Positions 26,022 to 34,559 of a stretch of DNA of 64,000 nucleotides are shown one piece after another. This DNA comes from Planctomycetota bacterium (GTDB lineage Bacteria > Planctomycetota > Phycisphaerae > SM23-33). Position 1 is the stretch's first letter, and the number at the start of each line of letters is the position of its first letter. A program made the position numbers and the translations under genes. Below the pieces are notes generated by a model. That model searched no databases, was not told the origin of the DNA, and saw nothing but the letters and a program-made list of their open reading frames with translations. The stretch covers positions 1-64,000 of the forward strand of contig JAAAOJ010000034.1 in assembly GCA_009908915.1 (NCBI GenBank). Direction: 5' to 3'.

Positions 26022-27227
26022 ATGATTCCAATCGGTACAGACTACCGCCGCCGCACGACGCCGTGGGTGAACTACGGCATCATCGCCGTCAACGTCATCC
26101 TCTACCTGCTGGGCTGCAACGCGAACTCCGCTGAGCATATGGCCCAAATCAGCGGCTACATGCTCGAACCCGACCTGCCCCGACTGTCTCAGTTCTTCAC
26201 GTGCATGTTTCTGCACGCGGATTTGTGGCACCTGCTGGGTAATATGGTCTTCCTGTGGGTGTTCGGCAATGCCGTCAACGACAAGCTCGGGCACGTGAGC
26301 TACCTGGCCTTCTACCTGGCCGGCGGGGTGCTGGCGGGCGTGGGATATCTCCTGCTGAGCGGCAATGCGCCGGTACTGGGCGCGTCCGGCGCGATCGCCG
26401 GCGTCGCCGGGGCGTTCCTGGTTCTGCTGCCGAGGACGCGCATCAGCGTGATCTTCCTGCTGGGCTGGTATCCGTTGCCGGCACAACTGTCGAGCCTGAT
26501 CTTCGTGGCGATCCATTTCGGCTTCGACTTGATCATGACCGTCGGCGTGATGACCGGCCCTGGTGCCGGCGGTGTGGCCTATGCGGCCCACGCGACCGGC
26601 TACCTCTACGGCGGGCTGATTGCCGCGGGTCTGCTGGTTTCCCATCTCATGCCGCGGGACGCCTACGACCTGCTGAATATCATTCGTCATCGACGACGAC
26701 GGGCGGCTTTCCAGCGCATGGCGATACGCGGATATGATCCCTATGCCGTTCCCCGCCGCATGCGGACGGATACCCGCGAGGCCCCGGCCGTGGTCCGTAC
26801 GCTGCAGGTCGGTTCGGACGAGCACGCGCCCGACTCCGTCGGTGCGCCACTGCGGCAACGCATCGCCAAGGCCTATACCCGACACGACCTGGACACCGCC
26901 GCCGAGGCCTACCGCCAACTGCAGGCCGAGCATCCCCAGGCCGTCCTGCCACGTCAGCAGCAGCTCGATATCGCCAACCAGCTGATGGCCCGGGAGCACT
27001 ACGCTGCCGCCGCCGATGCATACGAGAAATTCCTTGCAAGCTATCAAGACTATCCCTATATCGCCGATATACACTTGATGTTGGGCCTTCTGTATGCACG
27101 TTATCTCGGCGAGCCCGCCCAGGCCGAACCCCTGCTCGCCCAGGCGCTGGATGCACTGGCCGATCCCCGAAAGCGATCGCTGGCCGAAGCCTCGCTCGCC
27201 CAGGCGCGCCGCGACAAAGGATGCTGA
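26022..27227 (+). CDS. Rhomboid family intramembrane serine protease with TPR tail
   Basis: A 401-residue protein. Residues 1-215 hold six transmembrane helices with the catalytic serine in GASGAIAG (S121) and the catalytic histidine in AAHATGYLYGG (~190). FLHADLWHLLGNM, the conserved loop-1/helix-2 HxxxN element, is near 66-78. The signature residues for a proteolytically active rhomboid are therefore all present. Residues ~280-395 are tetratricopeptide-like helices (AKAYTRHDLDTAAEAYRQLQ; ANQLMAREHYAAAADAYEKF; LGEPAQAEPLLAQALDAL). The substrate is unknown. The next gene starts four bases after the stop, so the pair is almost certainly cotranscribed and coupled. Confidence 0.92.
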   Translation: MIPIGTDYRRRTTPWVNYGIIAVNVILYLLGCNANSAEHMAQISGYMLEPDLPRLSQFFTCMFLHADLWHLLGNMVFLWVFGNAVNDKLGHVSYLAFYLAGGVLAGVGYLLLSGNAPVLGASGAIAGVAGAFLVLLPRTRISVIFLLGWYPLPAQLSSLIFVAIHFGFDLIMTVGVMTGPGAGGVAYAAHATGYLYGGLIAAGLLVSHLMPRDAYDLLNIIRHRRRRAAFQRMAIRGYDPYAVPRRMRTDTREAPAVVRTLQVGSDEHAPDSVGAPLRQRIAKAYTRHDLDTAAEAYRQLQAEHPQAVLPRQQQLDIANQLMAREHYAAAADAYEKFLASYQDYPYIADIHLMLGLLYARYLGEPAQAEPLLAQALDALADPRKRSLAEASLAQARRDKGC

Positions 27228-27230
27228 CCG

Positions 27231-28070
27231 ATGATCACGATGCTCGCAGAGACCAAGACCGCTCAGGAGATGGCGGAGAAATTCGTTCATCGTGAACCCA
27301 ATACCCTGCCCAGCTTCGACCTGGAGTTCCTCGATCAGTTCGAGTACTGGGCCAAGCACGTCGGCGAGATAGGCGTTCCCAGTCAGGCAGAGGTTATCGG
27401 CGGTCTTCAGCAGCTCGGCATGCCAGCGGCCATCACGCTGTGCGTTGTGGGCGCGACGTTGCTCATTTTCGGCTGGCGATGGTTCAAGCTGCTTTCGGTG
27501 CTCACACTGGCGGCGCTGGGTACACTGGCCGGCGGGTTCGGAGCGATTCAACTGGGCTGGTCGCACTGGTGGCTTGGGATGCTCATCGGTGGTCTGGCCT
27601 TGCTGGCGCTGGGGCTGCCCCTGCTGAAATGCTACATCATCGCCGCCGTGGCGCTGGTCGGAGCAGCAACGGGAGGAATCGCGTTCTACCACGTTGTCCA
27701 TGCGATGGGACAACCCGACCTCGCGCCCAATGTATGGATCGGCGCCATTGTCGGTGTGGCTTGCCTCCTCCTGCCCCTCTTTGTCATCTTCCGCGTCGCC
27801 ATCATGGTTGTGGTCTCCCTGCAGGGAGGCATGCTCATGGTGCTCGGCGGTCTGGCGATCGCCCTGAAATACGAGCAGGCCTACAAGCCCGTCGTGCGAT
27901 ACCTCGTGCAGTGGCCGCTGTCGCCGCTGGTGGCCATACTCGCCCTGGCCGGCCTGGGCCTGATGATCCAGCTGGCGTGGTGGTTCCGCGAGCAGAGCAG
28001 CGGCGAAGACGACGAGCATGACGATGCGTACCCTGATCCCACCAAACCCCAGTTCCATCAGTCGGTCTGA
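27231..28070 (+). CDS. Multi-pass membrane protein of unknown function
   Basis: A 279-residue protein with a soluble N-terminus of ~65 residues and then about seven hydrophobic segments (AITLCVVGATLLIFGW; LLSVLTLAALGTLAGG; WLGMLIGGLALLALG; IIAAVALVGAATGGI; and three more). It ends in an acidic, proline-containing cytoplasmic-type tail. The regular glycine-rich helices resemble DUF4203/TMEM198-type proteins, a tentative match. It is coupled to the rhomboid gene just upstream, so a role near that protease is plausible. The TGA stop abuts the terminal repeat of the MITE-like element that follows. Confidence 0.65.
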   Translation: MITMLAETKTAQEMAEKFVHREPNTLPSFDLEFLDQFEYWAKHVGEIGVPSQAEVIGGLQQLGMPAAITLCVVGATLLIFGWRWFKLLSVLTLAALGTLAGGFGAIQLGWSHWWLGMLIGGLALLALGLPLLKCYIIAAVALVGAATGGIAFYHVVHAMGQPDLAPNVWIGAIVGVACLLLPLFVIFRVAIMVVVSLQGGMLMVLGGLAIALKYEQAYKPVVRYLVQWPLSPLVAILALAGLGLMIQLAWWFREQSSGEDDEHDDAYPDPTKPQFHQSV

Positions 28071-28306
28071 CAGTCCGTTTAGAAATGGATCGCGTCACGA
28101 GGTCGAGGCGTTTTTCCCATGTGATCACATGATGGAATGCTGACAGTCCCTGCGAGGCCGAGGCGCTCTGCCGAGCATCAAGGAGCGCAAACGCAGACGA
28201 ACTGGTTCACTGGTTCATTCGTTCATTGCCAGACGACCGGTCTTCGGGACGATGACGCGCAGGCAAATGGCCCGACCGCAGCAGCGATAGCTTTCCGAGC
28301 GGGCTG
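28071..28306. mobile_element. MITE-like element, copy 1 (236 bp)
   Basis: Left end CAGTCCGTTTAGAAATGG. Right end CTTTCCGAGCGGGCTG, whose reverse complement CAGCCCGCTCGGAAAG matches the left end with few changes. The 4 bases outside are CTGA on the left and CTAA on the right, a near-duplication. It fills the whole gap between two convergent stop codons. Inside are one complete 55-bp unit of the tandem repeat family (from 28098), the perfect 14-bp palindrome CATGTGATCACATG (28118-28131) and a right-hand ~70 bp shared with copy 3. No open reading frame of note. Confidence 0.65.
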
Positions 28307-29866
28307 CTAATTGGCGGCCATGGGCGGCGGGCCAAATGTCGCATCAATGATGCGAACCATGTCCATCACCAGCCGGCCTGTGCGCGACATGCCTTCGAGG
28401 TTGATCTTCTCTCGCACATCGGCCCGCGTATGGTAGTCGCGGGTCAGCCCGGCAAAGAAGAACAGCGTCGGCACGCGACGGTACACGAAGGGCGCGTTGT
28501 CCGACCAGTATGACGAGTTCTTCACCGGGATGGCCGTGATCTTCAGGTTCGCCCCCATCGTATTGGCCGCGGGCAGCATCGTCGCAAACGGAGCATCCAG
28601 CACGCTGCCGATGACGATCAGCCGCTCATGCGCCATCCGTCCGACCTGGTCAAGATTCAGCATCACCGCCGTGCGACTCAGCGGCAGCACCGGATGGTTG
28701 ACATAGTGCTTCGATCCGACAAACCCGATCTCCTCGCCACTGAAGGCCGCGAAGACATAGTCGCACCGTCGCTGCGGCACGCGCGACAGTGCCTTGGCCA
28801 GTTGGATCAGTACCGCCACGCCGCTGGCGTTGTCGTTCGCCCCGGGTCGGACGGCCCAGCCGGCATCGCGCGAACGGGCGTATCCCATCACCGACAGGTG
28901 GTCGTAATGCGCCCCGATCACAACGGCCGGCCGGGGGATGTCGGTCTTGCCGAACCGCTCTGGCGAGGCCGGCAGAATGCCCACGACGTTCTGTCCGTAA
29001 CCCGGCGTCAGGTCGACCGTGCCCTCGGCCGTCAGCGGCGTGGGGCCGGTGACCGGCTGCTCGGTCTCGCGGATCGCTCGGGCCGCCGATTCGACCGTCC
29101 AGTCCTTGCCTGTTGAGGCCAGAATGCGATTGGCCACATCCCGGCTGATGCGCATTGCGGGGAGCTTGCCGCGTCGGTTTGTGGGCATGACGTTGTAGAG
29201 CGGGTCGACCTCTCCCAGCGTCGGAGGGGTGACCACCAGCGCCCCTGTCGCGCCGAGGTCGGCGGCCTTGCGGAGCTTGTAGTCCAGTGAGGCCATCCGC
29301 GTCCAGCCACCGCGTCGCCAGAGGCTTCGCCCGTCGGCGTCGTGCGGCTCGGCGTGAAGGATCATGACAACCGCCTCGCTGACCGAAAGGTCCTCGTAGT
29401 CGTCGTACATCTTCAGGCCGTACCGCAAACCGTAGCCGGCAAAACAGATGGGCCCGTCAAAGGCGCCTTGCGAGCTGGCCGCCATGGGGTAGAAGTCACG
29501 TCCGAGCTTGAGCGTCTCCTCGCCGATCGTCAGCGAGCACAGCGAGCCGGGTTGCCGCAGCTCGCCGACCACGAACTCCTGGTAGAAGTCGTCATCGGCC
29601 ATCCCGCCGACCAGGCCGGCGTTGCGGAACTCCTTGGCGATGTACTTCGCCGCCGAGTCGTGCCCGGGCGTGCCGGTCATGCGACCGCCGAGTCGCGGGT
29701 TGGCGAGGATCCACAGGGGCCGCTTCATCGCCTCCGAGGAGAGGGGCTCGTAGGCGGTCAGCGGCGCGTCGATCGGCTCGGCCGGCGGCATGCAGGCCGT
29801 CAGCGGGCTCAGGCCGGCCACCAGCAGAACCCCGAGGCAGCGAAATGTTCGGTGCGGCAGCGTCAT
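28307..29866 (-). CDS. M28 family metallopeptidase, lipoprotein
   Basis: A 519-residue exported peptidase. The signal peptide ends in lipobox LTAC (cysteine ~25). The zinc peptidase domain has the five-ligand pattern of M28: AHYDHLS (histidine), GANDNASGVAVL (bridging aspartate), FSGEEIGFVGS (catalytic and metal glutamates), LDQVGRM and DYHTRAD late in the sequence. A protease-associated (PA-like) insert lies between about 130 and 320. M28 enzymes are aminopeptidases or glutamate carboxypeptidases. The ATG at 29866 gives a canonical signal peptide; GGGAAG is close (three bases) before it. The gene is divergent from recJ. Its TAG stop borders MITE-like copy 1. Confidence 0.93.
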   Translation of the reverse strand: MTLPHRTFRCLGVLLVAGLSPLTACMPPAEPIDAPLTAYEPLSSEAMKRPLWILANPRLGGRMTGTPGHDSAAKYIAKEFRNAGLVGGMADDDFYQEFVVGELRQPGSLCSLTIGEETLKLGRDFYPMAASSQGAFDGPICFAGYGLRYGLKMYDDYEDLSVSEAVVMILHAEPHDADGRSLWRRGGWTRMASLDYKLRKAADLGATGALVVTPPTLGEVDPLYNVMPTNRRGKLPAMRISRDVANRILASTGKDWTVESAARAIRETEQPVTGPTPLTAEGTVDLTPGYGQNVVGILPASPERFGKTDIPRPAVVIGAHYDHLSVMGYARSRDAGWAVRPGANDNASGVAVLIQLAKALSRVPQRRCDYVFAAFSGEEIGFVGSKHYVNHPVLPLSRTAVMLNLDQVGRMAHERLIVIGSVLDAPFATMLPAANTMGANLKITAIPVKNSSYWSDNAPFVYRRVPTLFFFAGLTRDYHTRADVREKINLEGMSRTGRLVMDMVRIIDATFGPPPMAAN

Positions 29867-29916
29867 GATCTTCCCGTCGCCCGGAAAAGCGACTCCAACG
29901 CGACGGGCAACTACGA

Positions 29917-29922
29917 TATACT
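29917..29922 (+). promoter_or_regulatory. -10 element of recJ
   Basis: TATACT at 29917-29922, 39 bases before the recJ start in the short divergent gap. No recognisable -35 hexamer is present. Confidence 0.35.
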
Positions 29923-29960
29923 CGGGGCCGAACGAACTCAAGCTCCCCGACAGGATCGAC

Positions 29961-31706
29961 ATGGCACGCGCATGGAAGCCCAACGCTCGACGATGGACCA
30001 CACAACCCCGATGGGACCAGGCCGAGGACCTCGCACGACGCGTCGGCGTCGCGCCCCTCGTCGCACAGATGCTGCACAACCGCGGGCTCGATGACCCCGA
30101 CGACGCAGCCGCGTTCCTTGCGCCCACACTGGCCGACCTCCACGATCCCGAACAGCTCGGCGGCTGTCTCGACGGTGCTGCCGCGCTGGCCCAGGCGGTC
30201 CGCGACGGGCGAAAGATCGTGATCTATGGCGATTACGACGTCGACGGTATGACCGGCGCGGCCATCCTCCACCAGTGCCTGCACATGGTTGACGCCGACG
30301 TCCACACCTACGTGCCGCATCGCCTCGAGGAGGGCTACGGTGTCAATCTCGAGGCCGTCGAAACGCTTCTCGACGATGGAGCCGAGTGCATCGTCACCGT
30401 CGATTGCGGCATCCGCGCGGTCGAGCCGCTGGCCATCGCCGCCGCCCGCGGCGCGACGGTCATCGTTACCGACCACCATACCCCCGACGCATCCCTGCCG
30501 GACGCAGCGGCCATTGTCCATCCGACCGCCTCCGGCGAGTACCCCAACCCGCATCTTTGCGGGGCGGGGGTGGCCTTCAAACTCGCCTGGCAGACCGCCC
30601 GGGATATCTGCGGCGAGACGCACGTCGACGAGCCCATGCGGAACTTCCTGGTCGATGCGACCTGCCTGGCCGCCCTGGGCACGATCGCCGACGTCGTGCC
30701 GCTCGTTGGCGAGAACCGCGTGCTGGCGACGTTCGGGCTGCGAGGCTTGCCACAGTGTGGTCATACGGGCATCCGCGCGCTGCTGCAGGCGTCGAATCTG
30801 CTGGAGACGAAGCTCGACGCCTACCACGTCGGCTTTGTCCTCGCGCCGCGGCTCAACGCCGCCGGACGTATTGGCCACGCCGCCGAGGCCGTCGAACTGC
30901 TGACGACCGACGAGCCGGCGAGGGCACTGGAGATCGCCACGTTCCTCAACGAGCGAAACACCGAGCGGCAAGCGATCGAGAGACGAATCACCGACGAGGC
31001 CGTCGGCATGGTCGCCGAGCAGGGCCTGGACGGCGAGAACGTCCGAGCGATCGTACTCGCCCGCGAGGGCTGGCACGCGGGGGTCATCGGGATTGTCTGC
31101 AGCCGCCTGGTCGACCGCTTCCACCGACCGGCCGCGTTGATTGCCATCCACGACGACGGGCTCGGCCAGGGCAGTTGCCGCTCGATTCCCGGATTCCATA
31201 TTGCCGAGGCCCTGGAGGCCTGCGGCGAGCACCTGCCCAGCTTCGGCGGCCACGAGATGGCCGGCGGCTTCCGCGTGCAGCGGGAAGACATCGAGGCCTT
31301 CGTCGAGGCCTTCCTCGCCCATGCGGCCACAGCGATTCAGCCTGAGCAGCTTCGCCCGGCGCTGCACATAGACGCCGAGGCTCGCCTGGCCTCGCTGGAC
31401 TACAACACGGTCGATCAGCTCGAACGCATGGCGCCGTTCGGGCAGGGCAACCCACGGCCGGTCGTCGCCATTCGCGGCTGCCAGTTGCTCCGCCCGGCCA
31501 AGCGCATGGGCAAGACGGGTGGGCACGTTTCAATGGTGCTCGGCCATAACGGCACACGCATGCGGGCGATCGGCTTCGGGATGGGCGATCTCGCCGACGC
31601 CCTCGCCGCCGTCCGACATGTGGACGTCGCCGGCAAGCCGGTGCTCAATACCTTCAACGGCCGTACCAACGTCGAGCTCCATCTCACCGACGTCGTCTGG
31701 GAATGA
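29961..31706 (+). CDS. recJ: Single-stranded-DNA-specific 5'-3' exonuclease RecJ
   Basis: A 581-residue DHH-family nuclease acting in recombinational repair, mismatch repair and base excision. Metal-binding motifs: GDYDVDGMTG near 89-98, TVDCGIRAVEP near 146, and TDHHTPD near 170. DHHA1-domain features follow: PRLNAAGRIGHA near 294, GWHAGVIGIVCSRL near 372 and SFGGHEMAGGF near 429. The C-terminal OB-like domain (LERMAPFGQGNPRPV) is also present. AGGA lies before the ATG at 29961. The length is typical of short bacterial RecJ. A long imperfect hairpin with a CCTTCTTT tail at ~31798-31853 may end transcription. Confidence 0.97.
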   Translation: MARAWKPNARRWTTQPRWDQAEDLARRVGVAPLVAQMLHNRGLDDPDDAAAFLAPTLADLHDPEQLGGCLDGAAALAQAVRDGRKIVIYGDYDVDGMTGAAILHQCLHMVDADVHTYVPHRLEEGYGVNLEAVETLLDDGAECIVTVDCGIRAVEPLAIAAARGATVIVTDHHTPDASLPDAAAIVHPTASGEYPNPHLCGAGVAFKLAWQTARDICGETHVDEPMRNFLVDATCLAALGTIADVVPLVGENRVLATFGLRGLPQCGHTGIRALLQASNLLETKLDAYHVGFVLAPRLNAAGRIGHAAEAVELLTTDEPARALEIATFLNERNTERQAIERRITDEAVGMVAEQGLDGENVRAIVLAREGWHAGVIGIVCSRLVDRFHRPAALIAIHDDGLGQGSCRSIPGFHIAEALEACGEHLPSFGGHEMAGGFRVQREDIEAFVEAFLAHAATAIQPEQLRPALHIDAEARLASLDYNTVDQLERMAPFGQGNPRPVVAIRGCQLLRPAKRMGKTGGHVSMVLGHNGTRMRAIGFGMGDLADALAAVRHVDVAGKPVLNTFNGRTNVELHLTDVVWE

Positions 31707-31909
31707 GACAACGACCCGTTCCGCCGCGAATGCCGCGAACGATTTGCGAACAAGATGGAAGAACCACGGATTTCACGGATGGCCAGGATTGCACTGGAAG
31801 AAAAAGGGACCTGAGCAATTCACTGGATCAGTGACATCTGCGGGTCCTTCTTTACCGCGCGAATGAAAGGCGCGTCATCGAAGACGCGAGACAACCTACC
31901 GAAGATCAT

Positions 31910-32186
31910 CAGCCCGTTTGGAAATGGGCCGTGTCGCGAACTCAAGGCATTTTCCATGTGATCACATGAATGCGATGCTATCAGTCCCTGCGAGCTCAAG
32001 GCGTTTTTCACGTGATCATATGAATGGGATGCTGACAGTCCCGACGAGGTCGAGGCGCTCGGCCGAGCCCCAGGGAGCGAGAACGCAGGCGAATTGATAA
32101 GTCGGTGAGTAGACCGCCGGCTCGCGACGAAGGCGCGCAGGCAAATACCCCCTGGTCGAAGCAGCGGGCGCTTCCCAAGCGGACTG
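31910..32186. mobile_element. MITE-like element, copy 2 (277 bp)
   Basis: Left end CAGCCCGTTTGGAAATGG; right end CTTCCCAAGCGGACTG, reverse complement CAGTCCGCTTGGGAAG. The flanking 4 bases are TCAT on both sides (31906-31909 and 32187-32190), an exact target-site duplication; the right TCAT contains the pssA stop codon. The interior carries two full 54-bp tandem units starting at 31937 and 31991 and a partial third at 32045. The perfect palindrome CATGTGATCACATG is in the first unit (31955-31968) and a decayed form in the second. Confidence 0.7.
31937..32067. repeat. 54-bp tandem repeat inside MITE-like copy 2
   Basis: Units begin CGAACTCAAGGC (31937), CGAGCTCAAGGC (31991) and CGAGGTCGAGGC (32045), spaced exactly 54 bases. 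Each of the first two ends near CAGTCCC, which resembles the start of the element's own terminal repeat. Confidence 0.65.
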
Positions 32187-33083
32187 TCATCCCTGTCGAT
32201 GCCGCACGATCTGCCAGGCGGTTTTGAGCGGCGCCGAGAGCACGTAGATAAACACCACCACCGCCAGTGTCAGCCACGGCTGAATGCAGGTCGCCAGGGC
32301 GATGAACAGAAGCTTGACGAGGTAGCTGAACGACCGTTTGCCGCGAATGTACTGGTTGATGACGTGCGGATAACGGTAGCGGCTGACCATCAGCAGCGCA
32401 CAGCCGAGCATCACCAGCGGCAGGGCCGCACTGACGCCAATCATCAGCTCCCGTGTGGCCAACCACGACCAGTGCTCGTCGAACTTCTGGTCCATCACGT
32501 GACCGAACAGCAAGACCAGCGAGACAAGACAGGCCGCCGCCGCCGGCGAGGGCAGACCGCGGAAATCCATGTGGGCCGATTCGCCCTGCTCACTCTCCAC
32601 GTTGAACCTCGCCAGTCGCAACGCCGCACAGGCGACGTAAATGCCCGCGATGCACCAGACGATGCGCTCCAGAGGGAGGTAGTCGATCTGCGACTGCAGT
32701 GTCATGATCACCAGCCGCAGGATGACGATGGCCGGGGCCGTGCCGAAGCTGACCATGTCGCATAGGCTGTCCAGCTGGGCGCCGAAGTCGCTGGTCGAAC
32801 GCGTCATGCGCGCCAGTCGGCCGTCGAGCATGTCGCAGAACATCGCCGCGAAGATCAGTCCCGACGCGATACGCAGGTTGAAGACGCTCGCCGTGTCGAT
32901 CGGTCCGTAAAGACCGGCTTTCGTCGCAAAGTGGATCGCCCCGAATCCGGCCAGGCCGTTAAGCAGCGTGAAGGCCGCCGGCAGCACGGACGTGCTCCGC
33001 AGGATGCGGCGGCGCATGCGGCGTCGGACGGTCGGTTGCTTGCAATCCTCGTCGATCATGGTGTCGTTGTCAGCCTCCGGCAT
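32187..33083 (-). CDS. pssA: CDP-diacylglycerol-serine O-phosphatidyltransferase
   Basis: A 298-residue integral membrane enzyme making phosphatidylserine from CDP-diacylglycerol and serine. The CDP-alcohol phosphotransferase motif D-G-x2-A-R-x8-G-x3-D-x3-D is intact (DGRLARMTRSTSDFGAQLD, then SLCD) near 85-108. About eight hydrophobic segments fill the rest. The N-terminus is extended and charged (TVRRRMRRRILRS). AAGGG precedes the ATG at 33083. That start lies within the last 14 bases of psd, so the two are translationally coupled with psd first. The TGA stop overlaps the target duplication of MITE-like copy 2. Confidence 0.93.
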   Translation of the reverse strand: MPEADNDTMIDEDCKQPTVRRRMRRRILRSTSVLPAAFTLLNGLAGFGAIHFATKAGLYGPIDTASVFNLRIASGLIFAAMFCDMLDGRLARMTRSTSDFGAQLDSLCDMVSFGTAPAIVILRLVIMTLQSQIDYLPLERIVWCIAGIYVACAALRLARFNVESEQGESAHMDFRGLPSPAAAACLVSLVLLFGHVMDQKFDEHWSWLATRELMIGVSAALPLVMLGCALLMVSRYRYPHVINQYIRGKRSFSYLVKLLFIALATCIQPWLTLAVVVFIYVLSAPLKTAWQIVRHRQG

Positions 33084-33771
33084 GGTCGGCCCTTTCCGTT
33101 GCCATGCGGACCAGGACGGTCTCGCCGGCGACGGTCCGCTGGCCGGGCTGGACCAGGACCTCACCGCCCAGGGAATCGGGCACGAGCAACTCCAGCCGCG
33201 AACCGAACTTGATCATACCGAAGCGCTGGCCGCGTTTGAACTCAGCGCCGGGGGCGGCGACGGTGATGATGCGTCGGGCCACCAGCCCGGCGACCTGTCG
33301 GACGACGATCGGCCAGATCTGCCCGTCGACGGTGTATGTCAGGCGAACGGTGGCGGACTCGTTGCGTTCGATGGCCTGGGGGTCGCGTGCGTCGAGGAAT
33401 GCGCCGTCGTTGTGCGTGACCTCCTCGACTCGGGCATCGCACGGCATGCGATTGACATGCACATTGAAGACGCTCATGAAGATGCCCACCCGCACGCCGT
33501 CACAGCCGAGTTCGCTGTCGGGCCCCAGCGGCGTGATGTCGGCCACCCGCCCGTCGGCCGGTGCGACGAAAAGCCCCTCGCCGTCGGGAATGTTGCGATG
33601 CGGGTCGCGGAAGAACCACAGCACCCACAGCCAGACCGGAAGCGGCACGGCCAGCAGTATCAGCCACCAGGGCGAGTGCAACGCCGCCAGCAGCGCGATA
33701 CCAACAGCGCCGGCCACCGCAATCAACGAGGCCAGTACAATTTCACGCGTTCCGTGGGGAGTGAGTTTCAT
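33070..33771 (-). CDS. psd: Phosphatidylserine decarboxylase (short, membrane form)
   Basis: A 233-residue proenzyme that decarboxylates phosphatidylserine to phosphatidylethanolamine. Two N-terminal transmembrane segments occupy about 12-50. Conserved segments are VAPADGRVADI, IFMSVFNVHVNRMP and IVVRQVAGLVARRI. The self-cleavage site is in IKFGSRLEL, where the chain would break between glycine and serine to create the pyruvoyl group. This GS type and the length are typical of the short Psd class. AGGAG lies eight bases before the ATG. It overlaps pssA by 14 bases; together they form a complete phosphatidylethanolamine branch. Confidence 0.95.
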   Translation of the reverse strand: MKLTPHGTREIVLASLIAVAGAVGIALLAALHSPWWLILLAVPLPVWLWVLWFFRDPHRNIPDGEGLFVAPADGRVADITPLGPDSELGCDGVRVGIFMSVFNVHVNRMPCDARVEEVTHNDGAFLDARDPQAIERNESATVRLTYTVDGQIWPIVVRQVAGLVARRIITVAAPGAEFKRGQRFGMIKFGSRLELLVPDSLGGEVLVQPGQRTVAGETVLVRMATERADHAGG

Positions 33772-33916
33772 GGGGCCATCTCCTGCGTATCGGCACGTGC
33801 GGGCCGGTCACGCCAGCGGCAACGGAGCCCACTGGACAGTAGTGTATCAGGAAAAAGAGCCGTTCGTTCCGAAACCTGTAAAGTTCCAGTGGGTCGCGAA
33901 CCGAAAACTACTACAT

Positions 33917-34426
33917 ATGGCATACGCCCTCATTCTTTCTTCGGTTGCCTGCGTGCTGGCCGTACTGGCCTTCAGCCTCGTCGCCCAGCCTGCGCTGTGG
34001 GTCAAGCTCTGGAGCCGGCGCCGACGCTACATCCTGGCCACCGACACCGCCAGCAGTGCCTACGGCTATACGGGCATCCGCCTGCGACTGGGCCTGGCCG
34101 GCGTGACGCTGGCCGCCAGCGCCGTGGCGATCCCTATCGCCTACGCCTCCACCATGAGCGACGAGCCGCCCTCACATGATGCCGTGCCGAGCGCTATCAC
34201 CGCCACCGCCGACCTGGCGGAAGTGATCGAGGCGTCGCCTCGCGTTAAAACGAACAGCACACCGCGGCCCGCCGGGACCACCGTCCTGCCCGAGGCGAAG
34301 CCGGCCGTGCTCTACAGCTCGCCCGCCCAGGCCGCACGGGAATTTGACCCCACGCTCGAGCCGGCTGCCACCGCCTGCGCCCCACGGGCGCGACGCGGCG
34401 CCAACAATCAACCCGGACTACCCTAG
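33917..34426 (+). CDS. Small membrane protein of unknown function
   Basis: A 169-residue predicted protein. The first helix is MAYALILSSVACVLAVLAFSLVA. A basic loop (LWSRRRRY) follows, then a second hydrophobic segment (LGLAGVTLAASAVAIPIAYA) and a polar Pro/Thr/Ala-rich C-terminal half. I do not recognise it. No Shine-Dalgarno precedes the ATG at 33917; upstream in-frame starts exist but are no better supported. The two clear membrane helices and a good terminator downstream (34501-34537) favour a real gene, but the evidence is modest. Confidence 0.45.
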   Translation: MAYALILSSVACVLAVLAFSLVAQPALWVKLWSRRRRYILATDTASSAYGYTGIRLRLGLAGVTLAASAVAIPIAYASTMSDEPPSHDAVPSAITATADLAEVIEASPRVKTNSTPRPAGTTVLPEAKPAVLYSSPAQAAREFDPTLEPAATACAPRARRGANNQPGLP

Positions 34427-34500
34427 CAGCGGACAACGCCGCCCTTCGCCATGCTGGGACGCCGACCGGCCTCGCCGGTCCGCAGACAAGAGGAAAGCAA

Positions 34501-34537
34501 CGAGGCACACGACGCACCGTGCCTCGTTTCTTTTTTG
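34501..34537 (+). terminator. Rho-independent terminator
   Basis: CGAGGCAC (34501-34508) pairs perfectly with GTGCCTCG (34519-34526) around a 10-base loop, followed by TTTCTTTTTTG. It separates the small membrane protein gene from the promoter of the next gene. Confidence 0.8.
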
Positions 34538-34546
34538 TCTATCGCG

Positions 34547-34552
34547 TATACT
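34547..34552 (+). promoter_or_regulatory. -10 element of the DUF6504-like gene (leaderless)
   Basis: TATACT at 34547-34552 is followed by seven bases and then the GTG start at 34560, so transcription would begin on or next to the start codon. No -35 consensus is obvious. Confidence 0.45.
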
Positions 34553-34559
34553 CCGCCCC

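Larger units (their letters stand above)
31707..32186. other. Intergenic region after recJ with hairpin and MITE-like copy 2
   Basis: 480 bases without a gene. The first 200 hold a long imperfect hairpin (about 31795-31855: AAAAAGGGACC with GGGTCCTTCTTT, and CACTG-GAT-CAGTG inside) that could terminate recJ. They also hold sequence of the kind GAACCACGGATTTCACGGAT that recurs in planctomycete spacers. From 31910 the rest is the second MITE-like element. Confidence 0.45.

Noticed and set aside
31954-31969. CRP-type operator at the TGTGATCACA palindrome
   Set aside because: The half-sites are too close (no 6-base spacer) and the palindrome is part of a dispersed element, not tied to one promoter.
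33104-33916. Plus-strand frame antisense to psd running into the small membrane protein
   Set aside because: The first 270 codons are antisense to psd and low in complexity; only the part from the ATG at 33917 looks like a protein.
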